DNA of 45,792 nucleotides, from assembly GCA_900545835.1 (NCBI GenBank), contig URBB01000001.1:1-45792 (forward strand). The letters are read 5' to 3'. Positions 23,469-32,212 of this stretch are shown one piece after another (positions within the stretch are counted from its first letter, which is position 1; each line of letters starts with the position of its first letter). The stretch is from an uncultured Collinsella sp. (lineage in GTDB: Bacteria; Actinomycetota; Coriobacteriia; Coriobacteriales; Coriobacteriaceae). Both the position numbers and the translations under genes were made by a program. A model generated the notes under the pieces. The model searched no databases and was not told the origin of the DNA. It saw only the letters and a list, made by a program, of their open reading frames with translations.

Positions 23469-25484
23469 CTACATCACCTCCGCGTGAGGGGTCAAACCAT
23501 TTGCCTTGAGCACCTCGTCGGGGAGCTCGGAATAGAAGTGCTCGGTGCCGGGCACGCGCTTGAAGACCGGACGGGTGTCCAGGCCAATACGCGGATGGCT
23601 CGAGCGGGGCGCGAAGCGATCGCCCTTGGGGAAATCGCGCGGACTCGGAACGGCGCCGGGCACCTGGTGCAGGCGGCCCGAACCGCTCTCGATGGACAGA
23701 ACGGAACCCAGAAGACCGCGGGTGTACTCGTGGATCGGGTTAGTGAGCAGCTCCTTGGTGGGTGCCTGCTCGATAACCTGGCCAGCGTACATAACCGTGA
23801 TGTTGTGGGCGACCTCGGCGACCAGCGCCAGGTCGTGCGAAACGAAGATCATGGCAAAGCCGAGCTTGGCCTGAAGATCGTTGAGCAGCTTGATGACCTG
23901 CTTCTGGACGGTAACGTCCAGAGCGGTCGTGGGTTCGTCGCAGATGACCAGCTTGGGGTCGCGGGTAAGGGCCATAGCGATCAGGACACGCTGACGCTGG
24001 CCGCCGGAAAGCTCGTGCGGATAGCTCTCGAGCGTGCGCTTGGGATCGAGGCCGACGAGCTCCAGGAGCTCCTCGGCGCTGCGGGTTCCGCCGCGCTTGG
24101 TGAGCTGCTTCATCTGGGCAGAGATGAGCATGGAGGGGTTGAGCGAGGACAGGGCGTCCTGATAGACCATAGCGATATCGGTACCGCGCAGGCCGAACCA
24201 CTCCTTCTTGCTCATCTTGAGCAGGTCACGGCCCTCCCAGAGGACCTCGCCGGAAAGGTGCTCGTCATCGTCGGTCAGGCCCATGATGGCCAGCGTGGTG
24301 ATGGACTTACCGCAACCGGACTCGCCCACCAGGCCCATGGTCTGACCAGGACGGACGTCAAAGTTGACATGGTCGACGACGTTGATATCACCGTGATGCT
24401 CAAACTGGATGCAGAAATCGCGGACCGAGAGAATCGGTTCAACAGACTCGTCGGGCACATGGCGATCGTCACGCTTGAGCTCGACATCGCGCAGGGCGCC
24501 AAGGCGAGCGGAGAGGGACTGGGCCTGCTCCTTGTAGGCTCGAACGGGGTCGGAGACCAGCAGGTCGGCCTCGCGACGCTTGGAGGAATCGGTGGGATCC
24601 AGGGCGGCGGAGGGAGCAGCGGCCATGGCGTCGGTAATGCCCTCGGAGAGGATGTTGAGCGCCAGGCAGGTGATCATGATGGCCAGGCCCGGGAACAGTG
24701 CCTGCCACCAACGGCCGGCGAGCACGCCGCCGCGGGCGTCGGCGAGGATGTTGCCCCAGGTAGCGGTGGGCTCCTGGATACCAGCGCCGATGAAGGTCAG
24801 CGAGGCCTCGAAGATGATGGCGTCGGCGACCAGGGTAACGGTGAAGACCATGATCGGGGCGATGCAGTTACGCAGAACATGCTTGATCAAAATCCACGGA
24901 GCCTTGGCGCCGGAAACGATGACCGCGCGGACATAGTCCTCGCCGTACTCGGACACGATGTTGGCGCGCACGATACGGGCAATCTGCGGAGTGTACATAA
25001 AGCCGATGGCGAAGATGATCGACGGCACGGAGTTGCCCAGGATGGAGACAAAGACGGCCGCGAGGGCGATGCCCGGGATGGACATGATGATGTCCAGGAT
25101 ACGCATGATCGTCTCGGAGACGGCCTTGCGCGAAACCGCTGCAAGGGCGCCCACGACCGAGCCGCAGACCAGAGCCATGGCGGTGGCGCCAAAGCCGATA
25201 ATCAGCGAGTAACGACCACCGTAGAGCATACGCGACAGAATGTCGCGACCCTTATCGTCGGTACCGAAGATAAATCCGTTGCCGGGAGCCTGGCGAGCCG
25301 TAAAGATCTCGACCGGGCTATAGGGGGCAAGAAGGGGCGCCAGAATCGCAGTCAGGGCGACCAGCACCAGCACGACGGCGGCAATCTTAGAAGACAACGT
25401 CATCTTCTTCCAGCCACCGAGCTTGAGCCCCTTGGAGGCAGCCTTCTCGAGCTGCTCGGTTTGCTTCTCTCGAATCTTTACCAT
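23469..25484 (-). CDS. Fused ABC permease-ATPase (DppC-DppD type)
   Basis: This 671-residue protein joins a DppC-type permease (about 30-290, coupling loop YVRAVIVSGAKAPWILIKH) by a charged linker (about 295-345) to a DppD-type ATPase (Walker A GESGCGKS at 387-394, signature LSGGQ at 492-496, Walker B LVICDEP at 512-518). Such fusions occur in actinobacterial Dpp-like systems. The C-terminal region has the outline of Oligo_HPY, but the cysteines are replaced (RFAPRSSHPRIG), unlike OppD at 5333-6424. In the same locus a separate permease B and ATPase F complete the importer. No frameshift or internal stop suggests an assembly error. Confidence 0.9.
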   Translation of the reverse strand: MVKIREKQTEQLEKAASKGLKLGGWKKMTLSSKIAAVVLVLVALTAILAPLLAPYSPVEIFTARQAPGNGFIFGTDDKGRDILSRMLYGGRYSLIIGFGATAMALVCGSVVGALAAVSRKAVSETIMRILDIIMSIPGIALAAVFVSILGNSVPSIIFAIGFMYTPQIARIVRANIVSEYGEDYVRAVIVSGAKAPWILIKHVLRNCIAPIMVFTVTLVADAIIFEASLTFIGAGIQEPTATWGNILADARGGVLAGRWWQALFPGLAIMITCLALNILSEGITDAMAAAPSAALDPTDSSKRREADLLVSDPVRAYKEQAQSLSARLGALRDVELKRDDRHVPDESVEPILSVRDFCIQFEHHGDINVVDHVNFDVRPGQTMGLVGESGCGKSITTLAIMGLTDDDEHLSGEVLWEGRDLLKMSKKEWFGLRGTDIAMVYQDALSSLNPSMLISAQMKQLTKRGGTRSAEELLELVGLDPKRTLESYPHELSGGQRQRVLIAMALTRDPKLVICDEPTTALDVTVQKQVIKLLNDLQAKLGFAMIFVSHDLALVAEVAHNITVMYAGQVIEQAPTKELLTNPIHEYTRGLLGSVLSIESGSGRLHQVPGAVPSPRDFPKGDRFAPRSSHPRIGLDTRPVFKRVPGTEHFYSELPDEVLKANGLTPHAEVM

Positions 25485-25487
25485 AAT

Positions 25488-26444
25488 CTACACCGTCCTG
25501 ATGCGCGGGTTGATGAGCAGGTAGAGCATGTCAACCACGATGTTGATGATGATGAAGGCGAGAGCAACGACGATAACGACGCCCTGAACCAGGTTCGCCT
25601 CGTTGCCCTGAACGCCCTGCAGAATCGCAGTGCCCATGCCGGGGAGGTTGAAGATAACCTCGATGACGACGGCGCCGCCCATGAGGTAACCGATCTTAAG
25701 ACCGAGGGTGGTGACCGGGGTGATCAGCGCATTGCGAAGAACGTTGATGCCGACGACGACCTTCTCGGGAACGCCGGCGCCGCGAGCCATACGGACATAA
25801 TCCTTGTCGAGCTCCTCGACCATGGCGGTACGCACGATACGAGTCATCTGGCCCGTCAGCGGAAATGCCAAGGCGATAGCGGGCATGATCATACGTCCCA
25901 GATAGCCAACCGGATTCGTGGTGAAGTGAGGCAGAGCACCCGATGCCGGGAGCACCTTAAGGTAGGAAGAGAACAGCAGGATCAACAGAACGGCAAGCCA
26001 GAACGACGGGGTTGCCAAGCCGGCGATGGAAAAGACGCGGATCACTTGGTCCGGCCATTTGTCGCGATACAGTGCCGCGATGACGCCGAGCAAAAACGAA
26101 ACGACCGCACCGATGGCAAGACCGATAAAGGTCAGCTGCATCGTGACGGGCAGGGCCGTGGAGATGCGCTTGGCAACGGAGTTGCGAGCAGCACCATAGG
26201 TGCCCATGTCGCCATGGATCAAATCGCCCATATAGCGCACGTAGCGCACGGGCCAGGGGTCGTCCAGACCATACTTCTCATGGTACTCGGCAACCGCCTC
26301 GGGCGAGGCACCGTCACCCAACGCCGTGTAGGCGGGGTCGGTCTTGGAGAACGACATAAGGAAGAACACCAGGACGGTGACGCCCAATGCCATGATCGGC
26401 AGCGCCACAAGACGCCTTCCAATCAAACGTAGCAAGTTGTTCAC
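25488..26444 (-). CDS. ABC transporter permease, DppB type (nan locus)
   Basis: This 318-residue six-span permease starts MNNLLRLIGRRLVALPIMAL. The GTG at 26444 has GGGGAG at a good distance; a longer frame to 26477 begins with TTG and no ribosome site. The external loop (about 40-95) and the coupling loop YVRMARGAGVPEKVVVG are typical of DppB. It ends 3 bases before the fused permease-ATPase gene and forms the channel with it. Confidence 0.9.
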   Translation of the reverse strand: MNNLLRLIGRRLVALPIMALGVTVLVFFLMSFSKTDPAYTALGDGASPEAVAEYHEKYGLDDPWPVRYVRYMGDLIHGDMGTYGAARNSVAKRISTALPVTMQLTFIGLAIGAVVSFLLGVIAALYRDKWPDQVIRVFSIAGLATPSFWLAVLLILLFSSYLKVLPASGALPHFTTNPVGYLGRMIMPAIALAFPLTGQMTRIVRTAMVEELDKDYVRMARGAGVPEKVVVGINVLRNALITPVTTLGLKIGYLMGGAVVIEVIFNLPGMGTAILQGVQGNEANLVQGVVIVVALAFIIINIVVDMLYLLINPRIRTV

Positions 26445-26484
26445 GTTCTCTCCCCTTTCTTTTGTCGGTAGGACCAACTGGTAT

Positions 26485-26539
26485 ATGAGTACGGGTACTC
26501 ATTACAAGACCCGAGCGACATCGTTGCCGCCCGGGTCTT
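26485..26539 (-). terminator. Two stem-loops after the nan binding-protein gene (attenuator-like)
   Basis: An 8-bp stem (26506-26513 with 26532-26539, with further pairing inside) is followed on the minus strand by TTGTAATGAG, then by a second perfect 7-bp hairpin (26485-26491 with 26496-26502, loop CGGG). They lie between the binding protein and its permease and could reduce downstream transcription. Confidence 0.5.
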
Positions 26540-26601
26540 TGTTTCAACTATGAGGATACGGCCCCAATGACCGACATCCTGCATACAGACTCAAGCGAGT
26601 C

Positions 26602-28215
26602 TTACGCCTTGACGGTCGCAACGCCCCTGAAGGACATGCTCGTCGTGCCGATGCCCTTGAAGCCATCGAGGGCCTCGCCGTTGGGCGCAGTGGACGGATC
26701 GTCCCAGGAAGCGGAGACGGTCTTGACGTGGACAACGGGGTACAGAACGGCGTTGTCGGCAATGATGTCGAAGCACTCGTTCCACTTCTTCTGCTGCTCG
26801 TCGCCCTCGGCGGCAAGAGCCTCGTCCATGAGACTGTGGAGCTTCTGCCACTCAGCGGACTCCTTCCACGGGCAACGGGTCTGCATCCAGACGTTGTCGC
26901 CGTACCACCAGTTGAGCAGCAGGTCGGGGTCGGCGCCGAAGCAGGAAGGATCGCCAGGGGCAAGGAGGATATCGTAGGCCTCGCCGCCGTCGATGGCAGC
27001 GTAGGTGGCCGGCGAGGTATCGGTCTGGATGGTCACATCGAAGCCGAGAGCGTCGAGGTCGTTCTTGACCTGGGCGGCCATGCCCTTAATCTGCTCGTTG
27101 TCGGTGGTGCGCAGGGTGATGGCACCCGGGGTGATGCCAGACTCCTCGATGAGCTTCTTAGCCTTCTTGGCGTCGGTCTTGTACACCGTGGAAGCCTCAT
27201 GATAGTTGGTGAAGCTCTTGGGCAGGTAGCAGCTGGCAGCGGTGGCAAGGCCGGCGAAGGTGTTGCTGACCATCTTCTCGGTGTCGAGCGCATACATGAC
27301 AGCCTGACGGACCTTGACGTTGTTCCAAGGCTCCTTGGCGACGTTGAACATGATGAAGCGGGTGCCGAAACCCTGAACGTTATCGATCTTGCAGCCGGCG
27401 CTCTCGAGCTGGTCGACGGCGTCAGCGGTAACGAGCTCCATAACGAGCGTGGAGCCCTCCTGCTGAGCGGTAACGCGAGCGGTGGGGTCGGTCAGGATGC
27501 TGTACTGGATCTTCTTATCCTCGGCAGCATACTCACCGTTGTACTCGGGGTTGGGAACCAGGGTGATCTCGGTATCGGAGATAGAGTCGTACATCCAGGG
27601 GCCGGAACCGATCGGCTGCTTGGCGCGATCCTCCTCGGTCTGGGTGGCCGGGGTAACGCGGACGATGGCCAGACGATCCTTGAGCAGGGAGAAGTTGGGG
27701 ACCTTAGTCTTGACCGTCACGGTGCTGGCGTCCTTGGCCTCGATGGACTCGAAGGGCTGGAAGAACGGAGCATAGGTAGCGGAAGCGGCGCAAGCGGTGT
27801 AGGAGGCAACGACATCGTCAGCGGTGACCTCGGTGCCATCGGAGAACTTGGCGCCCTTGCGGATGGTGACCTCGAAAGTGGTGTCGTCCACAGACTTGGG
27901 ATCGTCGGTGGCGAGCTCGTTGAAGGTGCTGTAGTCGTGGTAATCGATGCCGTAGAGGCCCTCGACGACGTGCCAGTTAGCACCCAGGCCCACAGCGGAG
28001 CCGGTGCTGGCGGGATCGAAGCTGGACGGAGCGTAAGCGGAACCAGCGGTGATCACGCCGCCGCCACGGTTGGCGGAATCGGTGGAGCCGGAAGCGGAAC
28101 CCTCGTCGCTAGAGCTGCCACCGCAGCCAGTGAGACCAAGGCCGGCGACAGCAGCGACGCTGCCGGTGAGGCCGAGGAACGAACGCCTGGACATACCCTT
28201 GTTGATGATGGCCAT
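26602..28215 (-). CDS. Substrate-binding lipoprotein, SBP family 5 (nan locus)
   Basis: This 537-residue extracytoplasmic lipoprotein starts MAIINKGMSRRSFLGL, a Tat-type signal, with the lipobox LTGC before GGSSSDEG. The body fits SBP_bac_5 (GAKFSDGTEVTADDVVASY and a late Trp-rich region LLNWWYGDNVWMQTRCPW). The ATG at 28215 has AGGAGA 5-6 bases upstream. It is the first gene of the nine-gene locus. Family 5 binding proteins mostly carry peptides, but SatA of Haemophilus ducreyi, from the same transporter class, carries sialic acid, and context favours such a role here. It shares little with OppA (8571-10247) beyond family features. Confidence 0.88.
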   Translation of the reverse strand: MAIINKGMSRRSFLGLTGSVAAVAGLGLTGCGGSSSDEGSASGSTDSANRGGGVITAGSAYAPSSFDPASTGSAVGLGANWHVVEGLYGIDYHDYSTFNELATDDPKSVDDTTFEVTIRKGAKFSDGTEVTADDVVASYTACAASATYAPFFQPFESIEAKDASTVTVKTKVPNFSLLKDRLAIVRVTPATQTEEDRAKQPIGSGPWMYDSISDTEITLVPNPEYNGEYAAEDKKIQYSILTDPTARVTAQQEGSTLVMELVTADAVDQLESAGCKIDNVQGFGTRFIMFNVAKEPWNNVKVRQAVMYALDTEKMVSNTFAGLATAASCYLPKSFTNYHEASTVYKTDAKKAKKLIEESGITPGAITLRTTDNEQIKGMAAQVKNDLDALGFDVTIQTDTSPATYAAIDGGEAYDILLAPGDPSCFGADPDLLLNWWYGDNVWMQTRCPWKESAEWQKLHSLMDEALAAEGDEQQKKWNECFDIIADNAVLYPVVHVKTVSASWDDPSTAPNGEALDGFKGIGTTSMSFRGVATVKA

Positions 28216-28284
28216 GTCTTCTCCTATCAATAGAGAATCTTACTCGGGAGCACCTAGACGTGCCCCCGCGCAACTTGCGGACGA

Positions 28285-28312
28285 TATATACCTTACCTAC
28301 CGACGAACCCAA
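28285..28312 (-). promoter_or_regulatory. Candidate promoter of the nan operon
   Basis: On the minus strand a -35 TTGGGT (28307-28312) and a -10 TATATA (28285-28290) are 16 bases apart. The predicted leader before the ATG at 28215 is about 60 bases. The hexamers are moderately good, and a dyad site lies immediately upstream. Confidence 0.55.
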
Positions 28313-28333
28313 CTGAGGTGCCGCGCTCGGCGA

Positions 28334-28416
28334 CCGATACATACATACGCTTGAACGGTATTTACTACCGTTCACCGAATTCATTGACAAATGATTCGCC
28401 AGACAGTATGTATCGG
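28334..28416. promoter_or_regulatory. Nested inverted repeats upstream of the nan promoter (operator candidate)
   Basis: A perfect dyad, TGAACGGTA-TTTAC-TACCGTTCA (28352-28374), is enclosed by a second inverted pair, CCGATACATAC (28334-28344) and GTATGTATCGG (28406-28416). The dyad centre is about 50 bases upstream of the -35 box, which suits an activator or a looping repressor. The remainder of the gene-free stretch 28417-28579 is AT-rich and shows only a weak AAACGTTT core at 28478-28485. Confidence 0.6.
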
Positions 28417-28579
28417 CGAGGTGAGATATCAGTCTTCGTCAACCCGCAGGATAGCAGGGTTTTCGCTTGGGTTAGTCAAACGTTTTAGCGTTAATAAAAC
28501 CCGAAATCAGCAGGCAATCATGGCGAAATAAATGGTTGAAAATCGCGCAATCATGTATATCAGTTGTTTAGGCTCGTGT

Positions 28580-30526
28580 TTAGCTATCGGAATGGCCAGC
28601 CGCCGCCTCGGCGCGCTCGGCATTCCATGCAACGAGTGCCTCGTGGACCGCCTTGGCAACATCGGCAGGTATGCCGCGAACTTTCGCGATCTCTTGCTCG
28701 CTCGCCGCGCGCAAACGCTTCATCGAGCCAAAATGGCGCATAAGGGCACGTTTTCTGGTGGGTCCCACGCCTGGAACGTCATCGAGCACCGAAACCGTCA
28801 TGGCTTTATCGCGCAACTCACGGTGGAACGTGATGGCAAATCGGTGGGACTCATCGCGTACCTGTTTAATTAGATAGAGCGAAGCAGACCCGGTCGGCAG
28901 CACGACAGGAGTCTCGTCCCAAGGCACAAAAACTTCCTCGTCGGCCTTCGCCAAGCCACAAACTGGTATATCGAGCCCAAGAGCCTCAAGTTGCTTGATC
29001 GCAGCGGTCAATTGCGGCTTACCGCCATCGACAACGAGCAAATCGGGGCGCGAGCCAAAGCGCTCGTCGGCCATGCGCTCGGGAGCATAGCGTCGTCCCA
29101 AAACCTCGGACATCGACACGAAGTCGTTTGCCTCGTCCAATTCGGCCTGAATTTTAAAACGACGGTACTGGCTCTTGTCGGCGCGCCCGTTGGTAAACAC
29201 CACCATCGAGGCGACCGTAAAGGTGCCATGCAGTGTAGAGATATCGAAGCACTCGATACGCAACGGCGGCGATGGCAGCGCCAACGCACTTTCGAGCTCC
29301 AGGAGCGCTTGATTGGTGCGGTCGTCAGCGTACCCCGTTCGCATCATGTAGCGCATGAGGGCATGGCGCGCATTTTTGGATGCCATATCGAGCAGACGGT
29401 ACTTTTCGCCACGCTGCGGCCTATGGAGATGGCAGGAACGCTCACGCTTGCCCGCAAGCCACTCCCCCAGCGCCTCCGCATCCTCAAGCTCGACGGAAAG
29501 GTTGACCTCAGCTGGAATATCAGCCGTCTCGTCGTAATAGCGCTTAAGAAAGCCCGACTGGAGCTCTTCCTCGTCAACATCAAGACCCTTGTCGAGAATG
29601 AACTCGCAGGTGCGAACTGTTCGGCCCTCGCGAACGACGAAGACGCAAGCGGCGGAGATGGTCTCCTCGCGATAGAACCCGATGACATCGATATCGACAC
29701 TGGAGGGAAAAACGACTTGCTGACGATCGTCCAGACCCCTGATGACCTCCAAACGACGTTTGACGCGTGCCGCGCGCTCAAAGTCGAGCGCCTCGGCGGC
29801 ATCCGTCATCTCGGAGGTCAGCTCATCGACGACATCCTTGCGATGGCCCGACAAAAAGCGCTCGACACGCTTGACGTTCTTGGCATAGTCTGCCGGGGAA
29901 ATCGCGCCGACACACGCACCCGGGCCGCGCCCGACATGGTAGTCAAAGCAGGGACGCCCGTTTTGTGCGCAAATCATATTGACGATGTCTTCCTCGCCCT
30001 TGTGGGACTCGATGGTACGGCGACAACGACGCCACTCCGCACAGGATGCAGAGCAGATGGGGATAACCTTGCGCAGCGTATCTATCGTCTCACGTGCCGC
30101 ACGGCTATCGGTATAGGGTCCAAAATAGCGCGTTCCCGGCTTATGACGCTCACGCGTGTATTTGATCGCGGGATACAGGTCGCCCTTTGTAATGGCGATA
30201 AAGGGGTAGCTCTTGTCATCCTTGAGGTCGACGTTAAAGTACGGATGGTACTGGCCGATCAGGTTGCGCTCGAGTACAAGCGCCTCATGCTCGGTTTCGA
30301 CAACGATGTAGTCAAAGCTCGCCACTAGCTGCATCATCAGCGGGATCTTTTGACGCTCATCCTGCAGTGTCACGTATTGACGCATGCGGGCGCGCAGGTT
30401 TTTCGCCTTGCCCACGTAGATGACATCGCCCTTGGCATCCTTCCAAAGGTAGCATCCGGGCTGTGTGGGAACGCGCGAAACCTGCTCGGCAAGCGTTGGT
30501 ATGTTGTCGTGACCGGCCACGCGCAC
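28580..30526 (-). CDS. uvrC: UvrABC excinuclease subunit C
   Basis: This 648-residue protein makes the two incisions in nucleotide excision repair. It has an N-terminal GIY-YIG nuclease (about 15-95, with GVIYVGKAKNLRARMRQY-like DVIYVGKAKNLRARMRQY), a UVR motif (EALDFERAARVKRRLEVI), an RNase H-like C-terminal nuclease (IECFDISTLHGT and LLVVDGGKPQL) and a helix-hairpin-helix tail (DDVPGVGPTRKRALMRHFGS). The cysteine region is unusual: Cys158, 162, 168, 186, 193 and 205, with Gly201 where many UvrC proteins have Cys. The start is GTG at 30526 or GTG at 30520, close after the murJ stop. Confidence 0.95.
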   Translation of the reverse strand: MRVAGHDNIPTLAEQVSRVPTQPGCYLWKDAKGDVIYVGKAKNLRARMRQYVTLQDERQKIPLMMQLVASFDYIVVETEHEALVLERNLIGQYHPYFNVDLKDDKSYPFIAITKGDLYPAIKYTRERHKPGTRYFGPYTDSRAARETIDTLRKVIPICSASCAEWRRCRRTIESHKGEEDIVNMICAQNGRPCFDYHVGRGPGACVGAISPADYAKNVKRVERFLSGHRKDVVDELTSEMTDAAEALDFERAARVKRRLEVIRGLDDRQQVVFPSSVDIDVIGFYREETISAACVFVVREGRTVRTCEFILDKGLDVDEEELQSGFLKRYYDETADIPAEVNLSVELEDAEALGEWLAGKRERSCHLHRPQRGEKYRLLDMASKNARHALMRYMMRTGYADDRTNQALLELESALALPSPPLRIECFDISTLHGTFTVASMVVFTNGRADKSQYRRFKIQAELDEANDFVSMSEVLGRRYAPERMADERFGSRPDLLVVDGGKPQLTAAIKQLEALGLDIPVCGLAKADEEVFVPWDETPVVLPTGSASLYLIKQVRDESHRFAITFHRELRDKAMTVSVLDDVPGVGPTRKRALMRHFGSMKRLRAASEQEIAKVRGIPADVAKAVHEALVAWNAERAEAAAGHSDS

Positions 30527-32209
30527 CTACTTGCGACGAAGCAGCGCCGAGACCTCGGGCATCTTAAGGACGACGGCAAGGCCAAAGGTAACAACAAGCG
30601 AGGCGACACCCGCAACGCAAACGTAGCCAAGAGTAATCAGAATCGAGCCGCCAAGTGCCCCGACAAAGTGTTCAAGCGCCCACATGACGCCGGCGCCTGC
30701 GGCAGCACCTAGGCCACCGAGCAAAAGGCCAAAGAAACCGCCATGTAGGATAGATTTGACCTGAAGGCCACGCAGGCGACGACGCAGCCACCACAGCGAA
30801 CAGCCGACCAAGATCACGTAGTCGACGACATACGAAAGCGCGATTGCCGGCATACCGAAGCCCAGCACAACGCCAAACAGCAGAACCGAGCCGGCCTGGC
30901 CGATGGCGGAATACAGGCAATAGCGGCTATAGGGCTTCATGTCGAGCAAGGCAGAGAAGCTCTTCTGTATCAACACGACCACGCCGTAGAGCGGCAGCGA
31001 GAGCGCCAGGTAGACAAGGTACTCGGACACCAGCGCCACGCCGGATTCATCGAACTTGCCAGCACAGTAGATCATATTGAGCGGACGTGCGAAGACAATC
31101 AGGTACAGTGCGAACGGAATCAGGAAGAACAGCATCTGGGCGACGCCACGCGAAATGCCCGTGCGAACGCTGTCGTAATCCTTCTCCTGTGCGTCATGAG
31201 AGAGCTCGGTATAGAGCGCCGTCGAAAGCGAGGCGGCAATCAGCGCGTAGGGCAGCGTGTACCACAGGCGCGCATAGGCGATGACGGAAGGACCCGTCTC
31301 GGGCTGGACCACCAGCGCGGCAGCGTTGGTGATAGAAGTCGAGACAAACATGCACACCGTGGCGAGCAGCGTCGGGATACCGAGCGCAATCGTCTGGCGC
31401 AGCGCGGGGTCCTTAAAGTCGATATGGATATGGGGATGCACGCCGTGCTTGCCAAGCGCGGGAATCTGACATGCCATCTGAACAAAGACACCGAGGGTCG
31501 TACCGGCCGCAATCAAGATGATGCCGGCACGTTCGCCAAACTGTGCGGACACGGGCGCAAAACCCATAAAGCTCGCAATGACGATCACATTGTTGAGGAC
31601 CGGGGCAAACGTCGACCAGAAGTAGTCGCGGTGTGCGTTGAGAACGCCCGAGAACACCGAGCCCAAACCATAAAACAGAATCTGGATGGCAAAGAAACGG
31701 AACATGAACGCAGCGGTATCCATGCTGCCACCGTCACCCGAAAGGAACGATTGCGTCCAGATAAAGCCCGGGGCGAACACGGTCCCCAGCAACGAAATGC
31801 CACCCAGCACTAAAAGCAGAATGCCGAGCAGGTTGCCCACGTACTCGTTCGAGGCCTCGCGACCCTGCTCACGCCTCACGCCCATGTACACGGGCAAAAA
31901 CGCCGTCACGAGCATGCCACCCATCACGAGTTCGTAGAGCATATTGGGCAGGTTGTTGGCGACCTGATAGGAGGACGAGAGTAGCGACATGCCGATAGCG
32001 GCCGCCATTGCCCACGTGCGGATAAAACCGGTGACGCGAGACACGATAGTCAGGATGGTCATAAGCCCGGCGGAACGACCAACCGTGGAGTAGTCCGACG
32101 AGCCCATGTCGTCAGTGTCATCTCGCGACGAAGAAGCTTCGGATGAGGGTGTCTGAGGCGCAGATTCTTTTGCAAAATGAGCTCCGCGCTTCAATTCTTC
32201 CTGCGGCAT
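30527..32209 (-). CDS. murJ: Lipid II flippase MurJ/MviN
   Basis: This 560-residue MOP-superfamily membrane protein has a hydrophilic N-terminus of about 45 residues and then about 14 membrane segments. The first segments contain TIVSRVTGFIRTWAMAAAIG and NLPNMLYELVMGG, both diagnostic of MurJ. It moves lipid II across the membrane for peptidoglycan synthesis. The ATG at 32209 is 3 bases after the upstream gene, and its end abuts uvrC, so ybaK-murJ-uvrC form one unit. Confidence 0.93.
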   Translation of the reverse strand: MPQEELKRGAHFAKESAPQTPSSEASSSRDDTDDMGSSDYSTVGRSAGLMTILTIVSRVTGFIRTWAMAAAIGMSLLSSSYQVANNLPNMLYELVMGGMLVTAFLPVYMGVRREQGREASNEYVGNLLGILLLVLGGISLLGTVFAPGFIWTQSFLSGDGGSMDTAAFMFRFFAIQILFYGLGSVFSGVLNAHRDYFWSTFAPVLNNVIVIASFMGFAPVSAQFGERAGIILIAAGTTLGVFVQMACQIPALGKHGVHPHIHIDFKDPALRQTIALGIPTLLATVCMFVSTSITNAAALVVQPETGPSVIAYARLWYTLPYALIAASLSTALYTELSHDAQEKDYDSVRTGISRGVAQMLFFLIPFALYLIVFARPLNMIYCAGKFDESGVALVSEYLVYLALSLPLYGVVVLIQKSFSALLDMKPYSRYCLYSAIGQAGSVLLFGVVLGFGMPAIALSYVVDYVILVGCSLWWLRRRLRGLQVKSILHGGFFGLLLGGLGAAAGAGVMWALEHFVGALGGSILITLGYVCVAGVASLVVTFGLAVVLKMPEVSALLRRK

Positions 32210-32212
32210 CGC

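Noticed and set aside
23469..25484. Permease-ATPase fusion as an assembly or frameshift artefact
   Set aside because: The frame is continuous through a charged linker of about 50 residues, both halves have complete motifs, and such fusions are known in actinobacterial Dpp-like systems.
22419..26432. A plus-strand open frame of more than 1300 codons across the nan transporter genes
   Set aside because: It is antisense to four genes with complete ABC motifs, its composition is that of a GC-rich antisense frame, and no domain or ribosome site was seen.
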